Origin: Pseudomonas thermotolerans DSM 14292
Lineage (GTDB): Bacteria > Pseudomonadota > Gammaproteobacteria > Pseudomonadales > Pseudomonadaceae
DNA: 64,000 nt
Direction of reading: 5' to 3'
NCBI RefSeq assembly: GCF_000364625.1
Contig: NZ_KB822603.1
Coordinates: forward strand, 124,001-188,000
A model generated the notes under the pieces. That model was not told the DNA's origin. It ran no database searches and saw nothing but the letters and a program-made list of their open reading frames with translations. This document shows positions 29,452 to 39,014 of this stretch, piece after piece (the first letter of the stretch is position 1; every line of letters starts with the position of its first letter). Both the position numbers and the translations under genes were made by a program.

Positions 29452-29895
29452 TCAGCCCTCCTTGGGCAGCTGGCCGCTGTCCTTCAGGGCCTTGGTGACC
29501 TCCGGCGGCATGTACTTCTCGTCGTGCTTGGCCAGCACCTCGTCGGCCACCAGCACGCCCTCGGCGTTCAGCTTGCCGAGCGCGACTATGCCCTGGCCCT
29601 CACGGAACAGGTCGGGGAGGATGCCGTGATACTGGATGGTCACATCCTTGGCATAGTCGGTGACCACGAAGCGTACCTCCAGGGAGTCCGCGGAGCGCTG
29701 CACCGAGCCCTCCTTGACCATGCCGCCGGCGCGGATGCGGGTGTCCTGGGGCGCCTCGCCGTTGGCGATCTGGGTCGGCGTGTAGAACAGGTTGATGTTC
29801 TGCTGCAGGGCGGTGAGGGCCAGGCCGACGGCGATGGCGACCCCGGCGAGGATGCCGAGGACGATGAACAGACGCTTCTTGCGCAGCGGATTCAC
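29452..29895 (-). CDS. ccmE: haem chaperone CcmE
   Basis: Haem chaperone of 147 residues: one N-terminal membrane anchor (about 9-28) and a periplasmic OB-fold domain. The covalent haem ligand is His124 in LAKHDEKY, with the axial Tyr128 also kept. The start is a GTG at 29895 that overlaps the ccmD stop (GTGA), indicating translational coupling. An in-frame extension upstream reads through ccmD in the wrong frame and is not used. Confidence 0.95.
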   Translation of the reverse strand: MNPLRKKRLFIVLGILAGVAIAVGLALTALQQNINLFYTPTQIANGEAPQDTRIRAGGMVKEGSVQRSADSLEVRFVVTDYAKDVTIQYHGILPDLFREGQGIVALGKLNAEGVLVADEVLAKHDEKYMPPEVTKALKDSGQLPKEG

Positions 29896-30068
29896 GACTT
29901 GCTCTCCCGGCGCAGACGGCGCGCCTCTTCTTGCAGGTAACGGCGCCGCGCCAGCAACGGCAGCGCGACATTGAGGATCAGCACGCCCAGGCTGATGCCG
30001 TAGGCGCTCCACACGTAGGGACCGTGCTGGCCCATGGCGAGGAACTCGGCGAAGGACGCAAAGCTCAT
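29892..30068 (-). CDS. ccmD: haem exporter protein CcmD
   Basis: Small 58-residue membrane protein with one membrane segment (about 18-39) and a basic C-terminus, as expected for CcmD, which helps release haem-loaded CcmE from CcmABC. The ATG overlaps the ccmC stop (ATGA). It is easily missed because a longer frame runs through it. Confidence 0.92.
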   Translation of the reverse strand: MSFASFAEFLAMGQHGPYVWSAYGISLGVLILNVALPLLARRRYLQEEARRLRRESKS

Positions 30069-30835
30069 TTCCGGCCTCCCAGCTGACGTTCGATCTCGGC
30101 CTTGACCCAGCTGCTGCGTGCCTCGCGCCTGAGCACCTCGAGACGCATGCGCAGCAGCAGCACGGCGGCGAAGAAACAGTAGAAGCCGATCACCATGACC
30201 AGCAGCGGCAGCCACATCTCCGGCGGCATGGCCGGTCGCTCGGTGAGCTTGAAGGTGGCCGGTTGGTGCAGGGTGTTCCACCACTCCACCGAGTACTTGA
30301 TGATCGGGATGTTGACCACGCCGACCACCGCCAGCACCGCGCAGGCCTTGGCCGCACTGTCGCGGTTGCTGATCGCCTGGCCGAGGGCGATGACCCCGAA
30401 GTACAGGAACAGCAGGATCAGCATGGAGGTCAGGCGCGCGTCCCAGACCCACCATGAGCCCCAGGTCGGCTTGCCCCAGATGGCCCCGGTGAGCAGCGCC
30501 AGGAAGGTCATCCAGGCGCCGATGGGCGCGGCCTGCTGCAGGGCCACGTCGGCCAGCTTCATCTTCCACACCAGACCGATCACCCCGGCCACCGCCAGCA
30601 GCAGGTAGCAGGACTGGGCGAGGATCGCCGTGGGCACATGGATGTAAATGATCCGGAAGCTATTGCCCTGCTGGTAGTCCGGCGGCGCGAAGGCCAGCCC
30701 CCAGACCAGGCCGACCGGCAGCAGCACGGCGGCGACGAGGGCCAGCCAGAACACCCAGCGGCCGCTCATCTCGTAGAACCACTTGGGAGAACCCCATTTG
30801 TGAAACCAGGTCCAGTTCATCGTTCGACTCGTCAT
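30065..30835 (-). CDS. ccmC: haem-handling membrane protein CcmC
   Basis: Membrane protein of up to 256 residues with six segments and the tryptophan-rich motif [12 protein letters not shown] that presents haem to CcmE. Conserved histidine IYIHVP is present. Two starts are possible: ATG at 30835 or, five codons on, ATG at 30820, which matches the usual MNWTWFHK N-terminus; neither has a strong ribosome site. The 81-base gap from ccmB contains a small GC hairpin (30854-30869). Confidence 0.93.
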   Translation of the reverse strand: MTSRTMNWTWFHKWGSPKWFYEMSGRWVFWLALVAAVLLPVGLVWGLAFAPPDYQQGNSFRIIYIHVPTAILAQSCYLLLAVAGVIGLVWKMKLADVALQQAAPIGAWMTFLALLTGAIWGKPTWGSWWVWDARLTSMLILLFLYFGVIALGQAISNRDSAAKACAVLAVVGVVNIPIIKYSVEWWNTLHQPATFKLTERPAMPPEMWLPLLVMVIGFYCFFAAVLLLRMRLEVLRREARSSWVKAEIERQLGGRK

Positions 30836-30916
30836 CCGGCGAGGCCCCTGCCCCCCCGGACCTCCGGGGCGAGCGACACCCGGAAGTCCGGGCAGGCGCT
30901 TCGCGTCAGTTTTTTG

Positions 30917-31588
30917 TTATTCGCCCACGCTAATGGTCAGACCGGCAGCGATGGCGAAAGGCGTCAGGGTCACCGCCAGAGCGGTGAGACTGGCCAGCCA
31001 CAACAGGTGGCCGACCGCCGGCAATCCTTGCAGGGAAGCCTGCAGCGCGCCGCTGCCGAGAATCAGCACCGGGATATACAGCGGCAGGATCAGCAGTGCC
31101 AGCAGCAGACCGCCACGTTTCAGACCGACGGTCAGTGCCGCGCCCACCGCGCCGAGCAGGCTGAGCACCGGGGTGCCGAGCAACAGCGAGAGCAGCAGCA
31201 CCGGCAGGCAGCGCGCCGGCAGGCCGAGCATCAGCGCCAGCACCGGCGCCAGCACCACCAGCGCCAGCCCGGAAAACAGCCAGTGTGCCAGCACCTTGGC
31301 CAGCACCAGAAGAGGCAGGGGGTGCGACGAAAGGACCCACTGCTCCAGGGAGCCATCCTCGAAGTCGCTGCGGAACAGGCCGTCCAGGGAGAGCAGCACG
31401 GCAAGCAGCGCCGCCACCCAGACCAACCCCGGCGAGAGGGTCTGCAGCAGCTGGGTCTCTGGGCCCACCGCCAAGGGGAACAGGGCCACCACGATGGCGA
31501 AGAACACCAGGGGATTGGCCAGCTCTGCCGGACGGCGGAACAGCAGACGGGCTTCGCGGGCCACCAGGGAAGTGAAGACGTTGCTCAT
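30917..31588 (-). CDS. ccmB: haem exporter membrane subunit CcmB
   Basis: Integral membrane protein of 223 residues with six hydrophobic segments, the permease partner of CcmA in the CcmABC complex. The N-terminus ([19 protein letters not shown]) is typical of the family. The start at 31588 overlaps the ccmA stop (ATGA). Confidence 0.94.
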   Translation of the reverse strand: MSNVFTSLVAREARLLFRRPAELANPLVFFAIVVALFPLAVGPETQLLQTLSPGLVWVAALLAVLLSLDGLFRSDFEDGSLEQWVLSSHPLPLLVLAKVLAHWLFSGLALVVLAPVLALMLGLPARCLPVLLLSLLLGTPVLSLLGAVGAALTVGLKRGGLLLALLILPLYIPVLILGSGALQASLQGLPAVGHLLWLASLTALAVTLTPFAIAAGLTISVGE

Positions 31589-32235
31589 GCGGCGCGCTGC
31601 CCCAGGTCCAGATCGCGATAGCCGGCCGGCTTCAGGCTCAGCGTATGGTGGGTGGTGAACACCACCAGGCCGCCCTGCCGGCAATGCTCGGCCAGGTGCG
31701 CCTCGAGCTGGGCCACGCCCTGCTTGTCCAGGGCGGTGAAGGGTTCGTCGAGGATCCACAGCGGCGGCGGGTCGAGGTACAGACGGGCCAGGGCCACGCG
31801 GCGCTGCTGGCCGGCCGACAGGGTATGACAGGGCACATCCTCGAAGCCGCGCAGGCCGACCGCCTCCAAGGCCTGCCAGATCGCCTGGCGCTCGACCGGC
31901 TTGTGCAGGGCACACAGCCAGGCGAGGTTCTCCTCGGCACTCAGCAGCCCCTTGATCCCCGCGGCATGGCCGATCCACAGCAGGTTGCGGGCCAGTTCGC
32001 CGCGCAGCCTGGCCAGCGGCAGGCCGTTCAGGCGGATTTCCCCGGCGGTCGGGCGCATCAGCCCGGCCAGCAGACGCAGCAGGCTGGTCTTGCCGCTACC
32101 GTTGGGGCCACTGACCTGCAGCATGTCGCCACCCTGCAGGCGCAGGTCCAGGTCTTCGAAAAGCAGGCGCCAGTCCCGCTCGCAGGCGAGGGCCAGGGTT
32201 TCGAGTACAAGACTGGTCACGTCATGCGAGTCCAC
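31585..32235 (-). CDS. ccmA: haem exporter ATP-binding subunit CcmA
   Basis: ABC ATPase of up to 216 residues. Walker A GPNGSGKT is at 43-50, the signature [13 protein letters not shown] follows, then Walker B LWILDEPF. It drives release of haem-CcmE. The start could be the ATG at 32235 or a GTG at 32220, the latter giving the [18 protein letters not shown]-terminus usual in Pseudomonas. It is the first gene of the ccm operon; TTATAC hexamers lie in the 157-base divergent region with the FliK-like gene. Confidence 0.94.
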   Translation of the reverse strand: MDSHDVTSLVLETLALACERDWRLLFEDLDLRLQGGDMLQVSGPNGSGKTSLLRLLAGLMRPTAGEIRLNGLPLARLRGELARNLLWIGHAAGIKGLLSAEENLAWLCALHKPVERQAIWQALEAVGLRGFEDVPCHTLSAGQQRRVALARLYLDPPPLWILDEPFTALDKQGVAQLEAHLAEHCRQGGLVVFTTHHTLSLKPAGYRDLDLGQRAA

Positions 32236-32392
32236 GGATATTCAAGTCGGGAAGGCATCGGCCGTTATACTGGCCGGATGCCCGGCTGGCCAGCCGGTCG
32301 AAACCGGGCGGCGAGTGCGGAACGGGGCGGCATTATACATTCCGCTCGCCGCCCCCATAATGACCATTTTCGACAGGTTGTAACCCCAGCCC

Positions 32393-33919
32393 ATGAGCGA
32401 GATCAGCGGCCCGCGCCCGGCCTCTCCCCTCCCGCCGGCAACCCGCGTGGCGCAGCCCGTCGATCAGGCGCTGCGCCTGCTGCAGCCGCTGGGCGACCTG
32501 CTGGTCCCCGGCGAATCCGCCCGTGCCGAGGTGCTGGCGGTGCGCGAGGCGGTGGCGCAGAGCTTCGAGGTGCTGCTGCGCCTGACCCTAGGCAACGGCC
32601 GCCAGGCCACCCTGCAGGCCAGCAGCGGCACGCCCCTGGCCGCCGGCAGCCAGCTGGACGTCACCGCCCTGTCCGCCACGCGCCTGGCCATGACCCTGCC
32701 GAGCGCTGGGCCGGGCACCCTGACCAGCCTGGACCTCGACCTGCTGCCGGAGGGCACCCTGGTACAGGGCAAGGTGGAATCCCGCGCCCCCATTGCCGGG
32801 GCCCAGGGCCAGCCGATGCTCTACCGGGTGGTGGTCAACCTGCTCAACACGCCCCTGGCCGGCAGCCGGCTGGTGGTGGAGACTGACATGCCGCTGGCGG
32901 TCGGCAGCCTGCTCAGCGCGCGGGTGGATGGCCGCCAGGCGCTGGCCTTCCTGCCGCCGAGCAGCCGCCTCGACCAACTGGCAGTCACCCATCAGCTGCA
33001 CAGCCAGGCGGCCCGCCAGGGCTCGCTGACCGCCCTGTTCGGCGCCCTCGGCGGTCTGGCCGGCAGCGACCTGCCGGACGACCTGCGCACCAGCATCGAA
33101 CGACTGCTCGGCGCCCTGCCCGATCTCGCCCAGCTCAGCGATGCCAAGGGCCTGGCCAGGGCCATGGCGGACAGCGGCAGCCTGCTGGAGGCGCGCCTGC
33201 TCGCCGGCGGTGGCGCTCTGCCCCAGGACTTCAAGGCCAATCTGCTGCGCCTGATCGCCCAGCTGCTGTCGCAGCTGCCCAACGCCACGCTGCTCGCCGC
33301 CGGGACCGCTGGCAGCCTGGCCCAGGCCCTGCCGGCCTTCACTCGCAGCACCCTGGAACAGCTCGGCGGTCGACCACCGCCCAGCTTCCCGCTGCCGAAC
33401 CGCCTGCAGCAGGCCCTGGAAGACGGCGAGGCGGACCTGGAAACCCTGCTCAAGCTGGCCGCCGCCGCGGTATCCCGACTGCAGACCCACCAGCTGTCCA
33501 GCCTGGCGCAGACCCAGACGCTAGCCGACGGCAGCCTGCTCAGCACCTGGCAACTGGAGCTGCCGATGCGCCACCAGCAGGAGGTGGTGCCGCTGCAGAT
33601 CCGCATCCAGAGCGAGGAGCAGCCCAGGACCGGACGTCAGGAAGCCAGGGAGATTCTCTGGCGCATCGAGCTGGCCTTCGACCTGGCGCCGCTCGGCCCC
33701 CTGCAGGTGCAGGCACAACTGGCCCGCGGCAGCCTATCCGGCCAGCTGTGGGCGGAGCAGCCGGCCACCGCGCGCCTGATCGACGCTGAACTGGCCTACC
33801 TGCGCGAGCGCCTGCAGAGCGCGGGGCTCAGCGTCGGCGAGTTGGCCTGCCGCCAAGGCACCCCGCCGCGGGGCCCGCACACCGTCCTTGAACAACGCTG
33901 GATCGACGAGACCGCATGA
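32393..33919 (+). CDS. FliK-like hook-length control domain protein
   Basis: Protein of 508 residues, rich in Leu, Ala and Gln, low in Cys. The C-terminal part (about 380-500) resembles the Flg_hook domain of FliK, with ELPMRHQQEVVPLQIRI and the following LGPLQVQAQL and LRERLQSAGLSV pattern. The N-terminal two thirds look like the long variable ruler part. It overlaps the next gene (ATGA), which encodes a FlhB C-domain. The pair resembles FliK and its substrate-switch partner FlhB, but no other flagellar gene is nearby. Its actual role is unknown. Confidence 0.78.
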   Translation: MSEISGPRPASPLPPATRVAQPVDQALRLLQPLGDLLVPGESARAEVLAVREAVAQSFEVLLRLTLGNGRQATLQASSGTPLAAGSQLDVTALSATRLAMTLPSAGPGTLTSLDLDLLPEGTLVQGKVESRAPIAGAQGQPMLYRVVVNLLNTPLAGSRLVVETDMPLAVGSLLSARVDGRQALAFLPPSSRLDQLAVTHQLHSQAARQGSLTALFGALGGLAGSDLPDDLRTSIERLLGALPDLAQLSDAKGLARAMADSGSLLEARLLAGGGALPQDFKANLLRLIAQLLSQLPNATLLAAGTAGSLAQALPAFTRSTLEQLGGRPPPSFPLPNRLQQALEDGEADLETLLKLAAAAVSRLQTHQLSSLAQTQTLADGSLLSTWQLELPMRHQQEVVPLQIRIQSEEQPRTGRQEAREILWRIELAFDLAPLGPLQVQAQLARGSLSGQLWAEQPATARLIDAELAYLRERLQSAGLSVGELACRQGTPPRGPHTVLEQRWIDETA

Positions 33920-34287
33920 GCGACCCGACACCCCGCCAGGCCATCGCGCTCAGCTACGACGGCCGCAACGCCCCGACCCTGAGCGCCAAGGGCGACGACG
34001 AGCTGGCCGAAGCCATCCTCGCCATCGCCCGCGAGTACGAGGTGCCGATCTACGAGAACGCCGAGCTGGTGCGCCTGCTGGCGCGTCTGGAGCTCGGCGA
34101 GGCGATCCCCGAGGAGCTGTACCGCTGCATCGCCGAGATCATTGCCTTCGCCTGGTACCTGCAGGGCAAGTGCCCGGCGCAACGCCCCCGCTCCGCCGCG
34201 GCGCCGGAAAAACCGGCCGCCGAAAACGCCGACGGGGCAGACGTCCAAGACGCCTGCCCCGCCCTTCCTCCGCCGAGTAACGACTGA
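33916..34287 (+). CDS. FlhB C-terminal domain homologue
   Basis: Protein of 123 residues that corresponds to the cytoplasmic domain of the export switch FlhB, without the membrane part. Conserved blocks are AIALSYDGRNAPTLSAKG, AREYEVPIYENAELVRLLA and LYRCIAEIIAFAWYLQ. The self-cleaving NPTH motif is not present. The last 35 residues are Ala/Pro-rich and probably disordered. Stand-alone copies of this kind exist in several bacteria, with unclear function. Confidence 0.85.
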   Translation: MSDPTPRQAIALSYDGRNAPTLSAKGDDELAEAILAIAREYEVPIYENAELVRLLARLELGEAIPEELYRCIAEIIAFAWYLQGKCPAQRPRSAAAPEKPAAENADGADVQDACPALPPPSND

Positions 34288-34293
34288 AGCGAC

Positions 34294-35073
34294 TTACTTT
34301 TCGACGAAGGCGCGTTCGATCAGGTAGTCGCCCGGCTCGCGCATGCGCGGAGAGATCTTCAGGCCGAAGCTGTCCAGCACCTGGCAGGTCTCCTCCAGCA
34401 TGCTCGGGCTGCCGCAGATCATCGCGCGGTCGTCCTGCGGGTTCATCGGCGGCAGGCCGATGTCCTTGAACAGCTTGCCGCTGCGCATCAGATCGGTGAG
34501 ACGGCCCTGGTTCTCGAAGGGCTCGCGGGTCACGGTGGGGTAGTAGATCAGCTTTTCCTTCACCGCCTCGCCGAAGAACTCGTTCTTCGGCAGGTGCTCG
34601 GTGATGAACTCGCGATAGGCCACCTCGTTCACGTAGCGCACGCCGTGGACCAGGATCACCTTCTCGAAGCGCTCGTAGGTTTCCGGGTCCTGAATCACGC
34701 TCATGAAGGGCGCCAGGCCGGTGCCGGTGCTCAGCAGGTAGAGGTGCTTGCCGGGGTTGAGGTCGTCGAGCACCAAGGTCCCGGTGGGCTTCTTGCTGAT
34801 GATGATCTCGTCGCCGACCTTCAGGTGCTGCAGCTGGGAGGTCAGCGGACCATCCGGCACCTTGATACTGAAGAACTCCAGGTGCTCTTCCCAGTTCGGG
34901 CTGGCGATCGAGTAGGCGCGCATCAGCGGGCGTCCGTCCGGCTGGCGCAGGCCGATCATCACGAACTGGCCGTTCTCGAAGCGCAGGCCCGGGTCGCGGG
35001 TGCACCTGAAGCTGAACAGGGTGTCGTTCCAGTGATGGACGCTGAGCACGCGCTCGACGTTCATGTTGCTCAT
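34294..35073 (-). CDS. fpr: ferredoxin/flavodoxin--NADP+ reductase
   Basis: FAD enzyme of 259 residues that exchanges electrons between NADPH and ferredoxin or flavodoxin. The FAD motif RAYS is at 52-55, the NADP-binding loop STGTGLAPFMS follows, and the sequence ends in RAFVEK as in pseudomonad Fpr. The ATG at 35073 has a GGAAGT-type ribosome site; a longer frame upstream covers the promoter. It is divergent from a LysR regulator resembling FinR, which activates fpr under oxidative stress in P. putida and P. aeruginosa. Confidence 0.95.
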   Translation of the reverse strand: MSNMNVERVLSVHHWNDTLFSFRCTRDPGLRFENGQFVMIGLRQPDGRPLMRAYSIASPNWEEHLEFFSIKVPDGPLTSQLQHLKVGDEIIISKKPTGTLVLDDLNPGKHLYLLSTGTGLAPFMSVIQDPETYERFEKVILVHGVRYVNEVAYREFITEHLPKNEFFGEAVKEKLIYYPTVTREPFENQGRLTDLMRSGKLFKDIGLPPMNPQDDRAMICGSPSMLEETCQVLDSFGLKISPRMREPGDYLIERAFVEK

Positions 35074-35182
35074 GCTGACTTCCTCGGAAAAAGAGACTGC
35101 TCCAGCGGGGTTCGCTGCCGGTTTAGCGCGCGTCACACCAGGGAATGACAACGGCCCCAATGGTAATGGCGCGGCATTCTAG

Positions 35183-35244
35183 TAGCAGGCAAAATATCTG
35201 TTAAGTGGATTATCAAGATATGGGTTATCGGTTATATCGATATG
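35183..35244. promoter_or_regulatory. fpr/finR divergent control region with direct repeats
   Basis: An AT-rich stretch contains GGATTATC (35208-35215), GGGTTATC (35222-35229) and GGTTATATCGATATG running into the regulator start codon. The repeats, about one helical turn and a half apart, could be the binding region of the LysR-type regulator. No strong ribosome site is seen before the regulator gene. Confidence 0.4.
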
Positions 35245-36168
35245 CGTTTCACGCTCCGTCAACTCCAGGTATTCGTCGCCGTGGCCCAGCAGGGCAGTGT
35301 CTCGCGGGCCGCGCAGTCCCTGGCGCTTTCCCAGTCGGCGGCGAGCACCGCGCTGACCGAGCTGGAGCGCCAGTGCGACTGCGTGCTGTTCGATCGCGCC
35401 GGCAAGCGCCTCAACCTAAACTCCCTGGGCCGCCAGCTGCTGCCCCAGGCGGTCGCTCTCCTCGACCAGGCCAGGGAGATCGAGCGCCTGCTGCAGGGCA
35501 AGAGCGGCTTCGGCTCGCTGGACGTGGGCGCCACCCTGACGGTGGGCAACTACCTGGCGACCCTGCTGATCGGCAGCTTCATGCAGCGTCACCCGGAGTG
35601 CCGGGTACGCCTGCACGTGCAGAACACCGCGCATATCGTCCAGCAGATCGCACACTACGAACTTGATCTGGGTCTAATCGAAGGCGATTGCCAGCACCCG
35701 GAGATCGTCGTGCAGCCTTGGGTGGAGGACGAGCTGGTGGTGTTCTGCGCCCCCGAGCATCCGCTGGCCCGGCGTGGCGAGGCGAGCCTCCAGGAGCTCA
35801 CCCGCGAGGCCTGGATCCTCCGCGAGAAGGGCTCCGGCACCCGGCTGACCTTCGACCACGCCATGCGCCACCACGCCAACGAGCTGAACATCCGCCTCGA
35901 GCTGGAGCACACTGAGGCGATCAAGCGCGCCGTGGAGTCCGGCCTGGGCATCGGCTGCATCTCGCGCCTGGCGCTGCGCGACGCCATCCGCCGCGGCAGC
36001 CTGGTGGCGGTGGAGACCCCGGAGCTGGACCTGACCCGGCAGTTCTACTTCATCTGGCACAAGCAGAAGTTCCAGACCGCGGCGATGCGCGAATTCCTCG
36101 AGCTGTGCCGCGAGATGACCGCCGGGGTGACCCGCAGCGACGCCATCAGCCTGCCGCCGATCGCCTAG
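35242..36168 (+). CDS. finR: LysR-type regulator, FinR-like
   Basis: LysR regulator of 308 residues: N-terminal winged helix (1-60, with SVSRAAQSLALSQSAASTALTELE) and a periplasmic-binding-protein-like effector domain (about 90-295). It is divergent from fpr with 168 bases between, the arrangement known for finR, which regulates fpr. Its stop codon overlaps that of convergent dgkA. Confidence 0.85.
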   Translation: MRFTLRQLQVFVAVAQQGSVSRAAQSLALSQSAASTALTELERQCDCVLFDRAGKRLNLNSLGRQLLPQAVALLDQAREIERLLQGKSGFGSLDVGATLTVGNYLATLLIGSFMQRHPECRVRLHVQNTAHIVQQIAHYELDLGLIEGDCQHPEIVVQPWVEDELVVFCAPEHPLARRGEASLQELTREAWILREKGSGTRLTFDHAMRHHANELNIRLELEHTEAIKRAVESGLGIGCISRLALRDAIRRGSLVAVETPELDLTRQFYFIWHKQKFQTAAMREFLELCREMTAGVTRSDAISLPPIA

Positions 36169-36530
36169 CCGAGCAGGATCACCAGCCAGACCGCGCCGAT
36201 CAGGCAGAGGGCGACGAACTGGGCGGCGCTGCCCATGTCCTTGGCGTTCTTCGACAGCGGGTGGCGCTCCAGGGAGATGCGGTCGACGGTGGCCTCCACC
36301 GCCGAGTTGAGCAGCTCGACGATCAGCGCCAGCAGGCACACGCCGATCATCAGCGCCCGCTCGCCGCGGGACACCTCGAAGACGAAGGCCAGCGGGATCA
36401 GCACCAGGTTGAGCAACACCAGTTGGCGGAACGCCGCCTCGCCGCGGAAGGCGGCGGACAGTCCGGCCAGCGAATAGCCGCCGGCGTTGAGGATGCGTTT
36501 CAGGCCGGTCTGGCCTTTGAAGGGAGACAT
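36165..36530 (-). CDS. dgkA: diacylglycerol kinase
   Basis: Small integral membrane kinase of 121 residues that recycles diacylglycerol to phosphatidic acid. It has three membrane segments and the signature ELLNSAVEATVDRIS followed by KNAKDMGSAAQ, which includes the catalytic Glu and Asn. It is convergent with finR, with four bases of overlap. The gene upstream encodes a response regulator. Confidence 0.95.
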   Translation of the reverse strand: MSPFKGQTGLKRILNAGGYSLAGLSAAFRGEAAFRQLVLLNLVLIPLAFVFEVSRGERALMIGVCLLALIVELLNSAVEATVDRISLERHPLSKNAKDMGSAAQFVALCLIGAVWLVILLG

Positions 36531-36597
36531 GAAACGAGAAGCTTCCTGCGAAAGAACCTGCGAATCCTAATCCAGCCGCGCGGAAAAGGCGCCGGGC

Positions 36598-37248
36598 TCA
36601 ATGCTCCGGGATCGACTCCAGCTGCTGCAGGAGCAGCGCCGCCTGGGTCCGGGTACGCACCCCGAGCTTGCGGAAGATCGCCGTGACGTGGGCCTTGATG
36701 GTCGCCTCGGAGACGTTCAGCTCGTAGGCGATCTGCTTGTTCAGCAGCCCCTCGCAGACCATGGTCAGCACCCGGAACTGCTGCGGGGTCAGGCTGGCCA
36801 GGCCGGCGCTGGCGGCCTTGGCCTCGGCGGACACGCCGGGGACCTCCTCGGTCTGCGGCGGCCACCAGGCGTCGCCGTCGAGCACCAGACGCACCGCCTC
36901 CTGGATGGTCTCCAGGGAACTGGACTTGGGAATGAAGCCGCTGGCGCCGAACTCCCGGGCGCGTGCCACCACCGCCGCCTCTTCCTGGGCGGAGATCATC
37001 ACCACCGGAATCTGCGGGTACTGGCCGCGCAGCAGAACCAGCCCGGAGAAGCCGTAGGCACCCGGCATGTTGAGGTCCAGGAGGACCAGGTCCCAGTCGG
37101 CCTTCTCACCGAGGCGAGCCTCCAGCTCGGCGATGCTGGCCACCTCGACCAGACGGACGTCGGGGCCAAGCCCCATGGTCAGGGCCTGCTGGAGGGCGCT
37201 GCGGAACAGCGGGTGGTCATCGGCAATCAGGATTTCATAGGCGGCCAT
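36598..37248 (-). CDS. erdR: NarL/LuxR-type response regulator, ErdR-like
   Basis: Response regulator of 216 residues. The receiver domain has acidic pair D10/D11, the phosphorylation site Asp58 (LLDLNMPG) and the Lys in PKSSS. The C-terminal LuxR helix-turn-helix (about 150-210) contains LTPQQFRVLTMVCEGLLNKQ and the SEATIKAHV recognition helix. The position beside dgkA fits my memory of ErdR, a regulator in the ethanol and acetate network of P. aeruginosa. No kinase is adjacent. The symbol rests on synteny and overall similarity. Confidence 0.8.
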   Translation of the reverse strand: MAAYEILIADDHPLFRSALQQALTMGLGPDVRLVEVASIAELEARLGEKADWDLVLLDLNMPGAYGFSGLVLLRGQYPQIPVVMISAQEEAAVVARAREFGASGFIPKSSSLETIQEAVRLVLDGDAWWPPQTEEVPGVSAEAKAASAGLASLTPQQFRVLTMVCEGLLNKQIAYELNVSEATIKAHVTAIFRKLGVRTRTQAALLLQQLESIPEH

Positions 37249-37362
37249 GGGCAGATCCTGTTCTTCTAATTAGACGGAGGGCCGGAAAAACGGCGCCCAG
37301 CATGCCGAGCGCAGCAGGGGTGGTCAAGCTCCACGCTTTGCGGCAGAGTTTACGGCTTTTCC

Positions 37363-38289
37363 GTGCGAGCCCTCTCCGTGAAACGCCAAGCCCTTCGTGC
37401 CGACCTGCTGATGCTCATCACCGCCATGATCTGGGGGAGCGCCTTCGTCGCCCAGCGCATGGGAATGGACCACATCGGTCCCTACCTGTTCTCCGGCCTG
37501 CGTTTCGTCCTCGGCTCGCTGGTCCTGCTGCCCCTGCTGATGCTGCGCAAGCCTGCCGGCGCCGCCGCGCAGCCGCTCAACCGCGGGCTGTGGATCGGTG
37601 GCGGGCTGATGGGTCTGGCCCTGGCGCTGGGCATCAACCTGCAGCAGGTCGGCCTGCTATTCACCAGCGTGACCAACTCCGGCTTCATCACTGGTCTCTA
37701 CGTCATCATAGTGCCCCTGCTCGGCCTGCTGTTCGGCCAGCGTGCCGGCTTCGGCATCTGGCTGGGCGCCGCCCTGGCGGTGGTGGGCATGTTCCTGCTC
37801 AGCGTCGGCGAGAACTTCCAGGTGGCCTCCGGCGACTGGCTGCAGCTGGCCGGGGCCTTCGTCTGGGGTGCCCACGTGCTGCTGGTGGGTTTCTTCGCCA
37901 GCCGCTACGACGCCATCCGCCTGTCGGCCATCCAGTTCGCGGTCTGCGCGCTGATCAGCCTGGGCCTGGCGGCGGCGTTCGAAGACATCCGTTGGGACGC
38001 CATCCTCGCGGCCGCGCCGGCGGTGATCTACGGCGGGCTGATCTCGGTAGGGGTGGGCTACACCCTGCAGGTGATCGCCCAGAAGGACGCCATCGCCTCC
38101 CACGCGGCCATCATTCTCTCCCTGGAAGCGGTGTTCGCCGCGCTGGCCGGTGCGCTGTTCCTCGACGAGGCCCTGCAACTGCGCGGCTACCTGGGCTGCG
38201 CGCTGATGCTCGCCGGCATGCTGGTGGCCCAGCTGTGGCCGCAGAAGCCGGCCACGAACGACGACGCGACGCAGGCCCAGGAAGCCTAG
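37363..38289 (+). CDS. EamA/DMT family transporter
   Basis: Membrane protein of 308 residues with ten segments and two EamA repeats (about 17-145 and 160-290), beginning with LMLITAMIWGSAFVAQRMG. The family exports or imports small metabolites; the substrate is unknown. The start is uncertain: GTG at 37363, GTG at 37378 or ATG at 37411. The GTG starts keep the basic N-terminus (VKRQALRADL) usual for this family. It is divergent from the response regulator gene. Confidence 0.88.
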   Translation: MRALSVKRQALRADLLMLITAMIWGSAFVAQRMGMDHIGPYLFSGLRFVLGSLVLLPLLMLRKPAGAAAQPLNRGLWIGGGLMGLALALGINLQQVGLLFTSVTNSGFITGLYVIIVPLLGLLFGQRAGFGIWLGAALAVVGMFLLSVGENFQVASGDWLQLAGAFVWGAHVLLVGFFASRYDAIRLSAIQFAVCALISLGLAAAFEDIRWDAILAAAPAVIYGGLISVGVGYTLQVIAQKDAIASHAAIILSLEAVFAALAGALFLDEALQLRGYLGCALMLAGMLVAQLWPQKPATNDDATQAQEA

Positions 38290-39014
38290 AGGAATTCCCG
38301 CAGGCGTTGGTGCGTCTCGTCCTCGAGATCGAGGGGCAGGCGCCGCTTGGCGCTCAGGTAGTGTTGCACGAAGACGTCCAGGTAGGCGTCCAGGGCCCGG
38401 GCGGCGCGCGGCTCGCCGGCCAGCTCCAGACACAGCGCGGCGACCTCCGAGGTGCACAGGTGCTCGTCGCGCTTGGAACGGCGCAGGCGGTAGCGCGACA
38501 ACCGCTCGGGACTCATGCTGAGCACCGGCAGGTGGTTCAGATAGGGGCTCTTGCGGAACATCTTGCGCGCCTCCGGCCAGGTGGCGTCGAGGAGGATGAA
38601 CAGCGGCCGGCGCCCTGCCTCCACCCGCACCTCGCTGACCACCCGCTCGGGCGCCGCGTACTCGCCGGGGAACACCACGTAGGGCTGCCAGGCCGGATCC
38701 GCCAGCAGGGCCAGCAGGTTGGGATCCTGCTCGGTGCGCGACCAGCAGAAGGCGCTGGTGTCGCGGACCACGTCGGCGATCAGCCAGCCGGTGTTGCTCG
38801 GCTTGACCGCCTCCAGGTCGTACATCAGCAGGCACATCCCCGCGCGGGTCTCGACCCGCGGCCGCCAGGCGCACAGACAATAGCCGGCGATCACCCGGCA
38901 GCGCGGGCAGCGCTCGGCCCGCGAGCCGCGGGCGGCGAAGGGCTTGGTGCAACGGGCCAGGCGCTCGGCGCGCAGGCGGGCGACGGCATGGTGCTCGGCA
39001 AACAGATCGGACAT
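38286..39014 (-). CDS. DTW domain protein, probable tRNA-uridine aminocarboxypropyltransferase
   Basis: Protein of 242 residues with the DTW-domain pattern. A cysteine-rich N-terminus (CPRCRVIAGYCLC) probably binds zinc. The name-giving motif reads LDATWPEARKM, and SPERLSRYRLRRSK follows. E. coli TapT (YfiP) with this domain makes acp3U in tRNA. I start at ATG 39014; a TTG two codons upstream is also open. The end overlaps that of the convergent transporter gene. Confidence 0.85.
   Translation of the reverse strand: MSDLFAEHHAVARLRAERLARCTKPFAARGSRAERCPRCRVIAGYCLCAWRPRVETRAGMCLLMYDLEAVKPSNTGWLIADVVRDTSAFCWSRTEQDPNLLALLADPAWQPYVVFPGEYAAPERVVSEVRVEAGRRPLFILLDATWPEARKMFRKSPYLNHLPVLSMSPERLSRYRLRRSKRDEHLCTSEVAALCLELAGEPRAARALDAYLDVFVQHYLSAKRRLPLDLEDETHQRLREFL

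Noticed and set aside
30847..30897. Attenuator in the ccmB-ccmC gap
   Set aside because: Only a six-pair GC stem (30854-30869) and a bulged longer pairing are seen, without a T run; too weak for a separate call.
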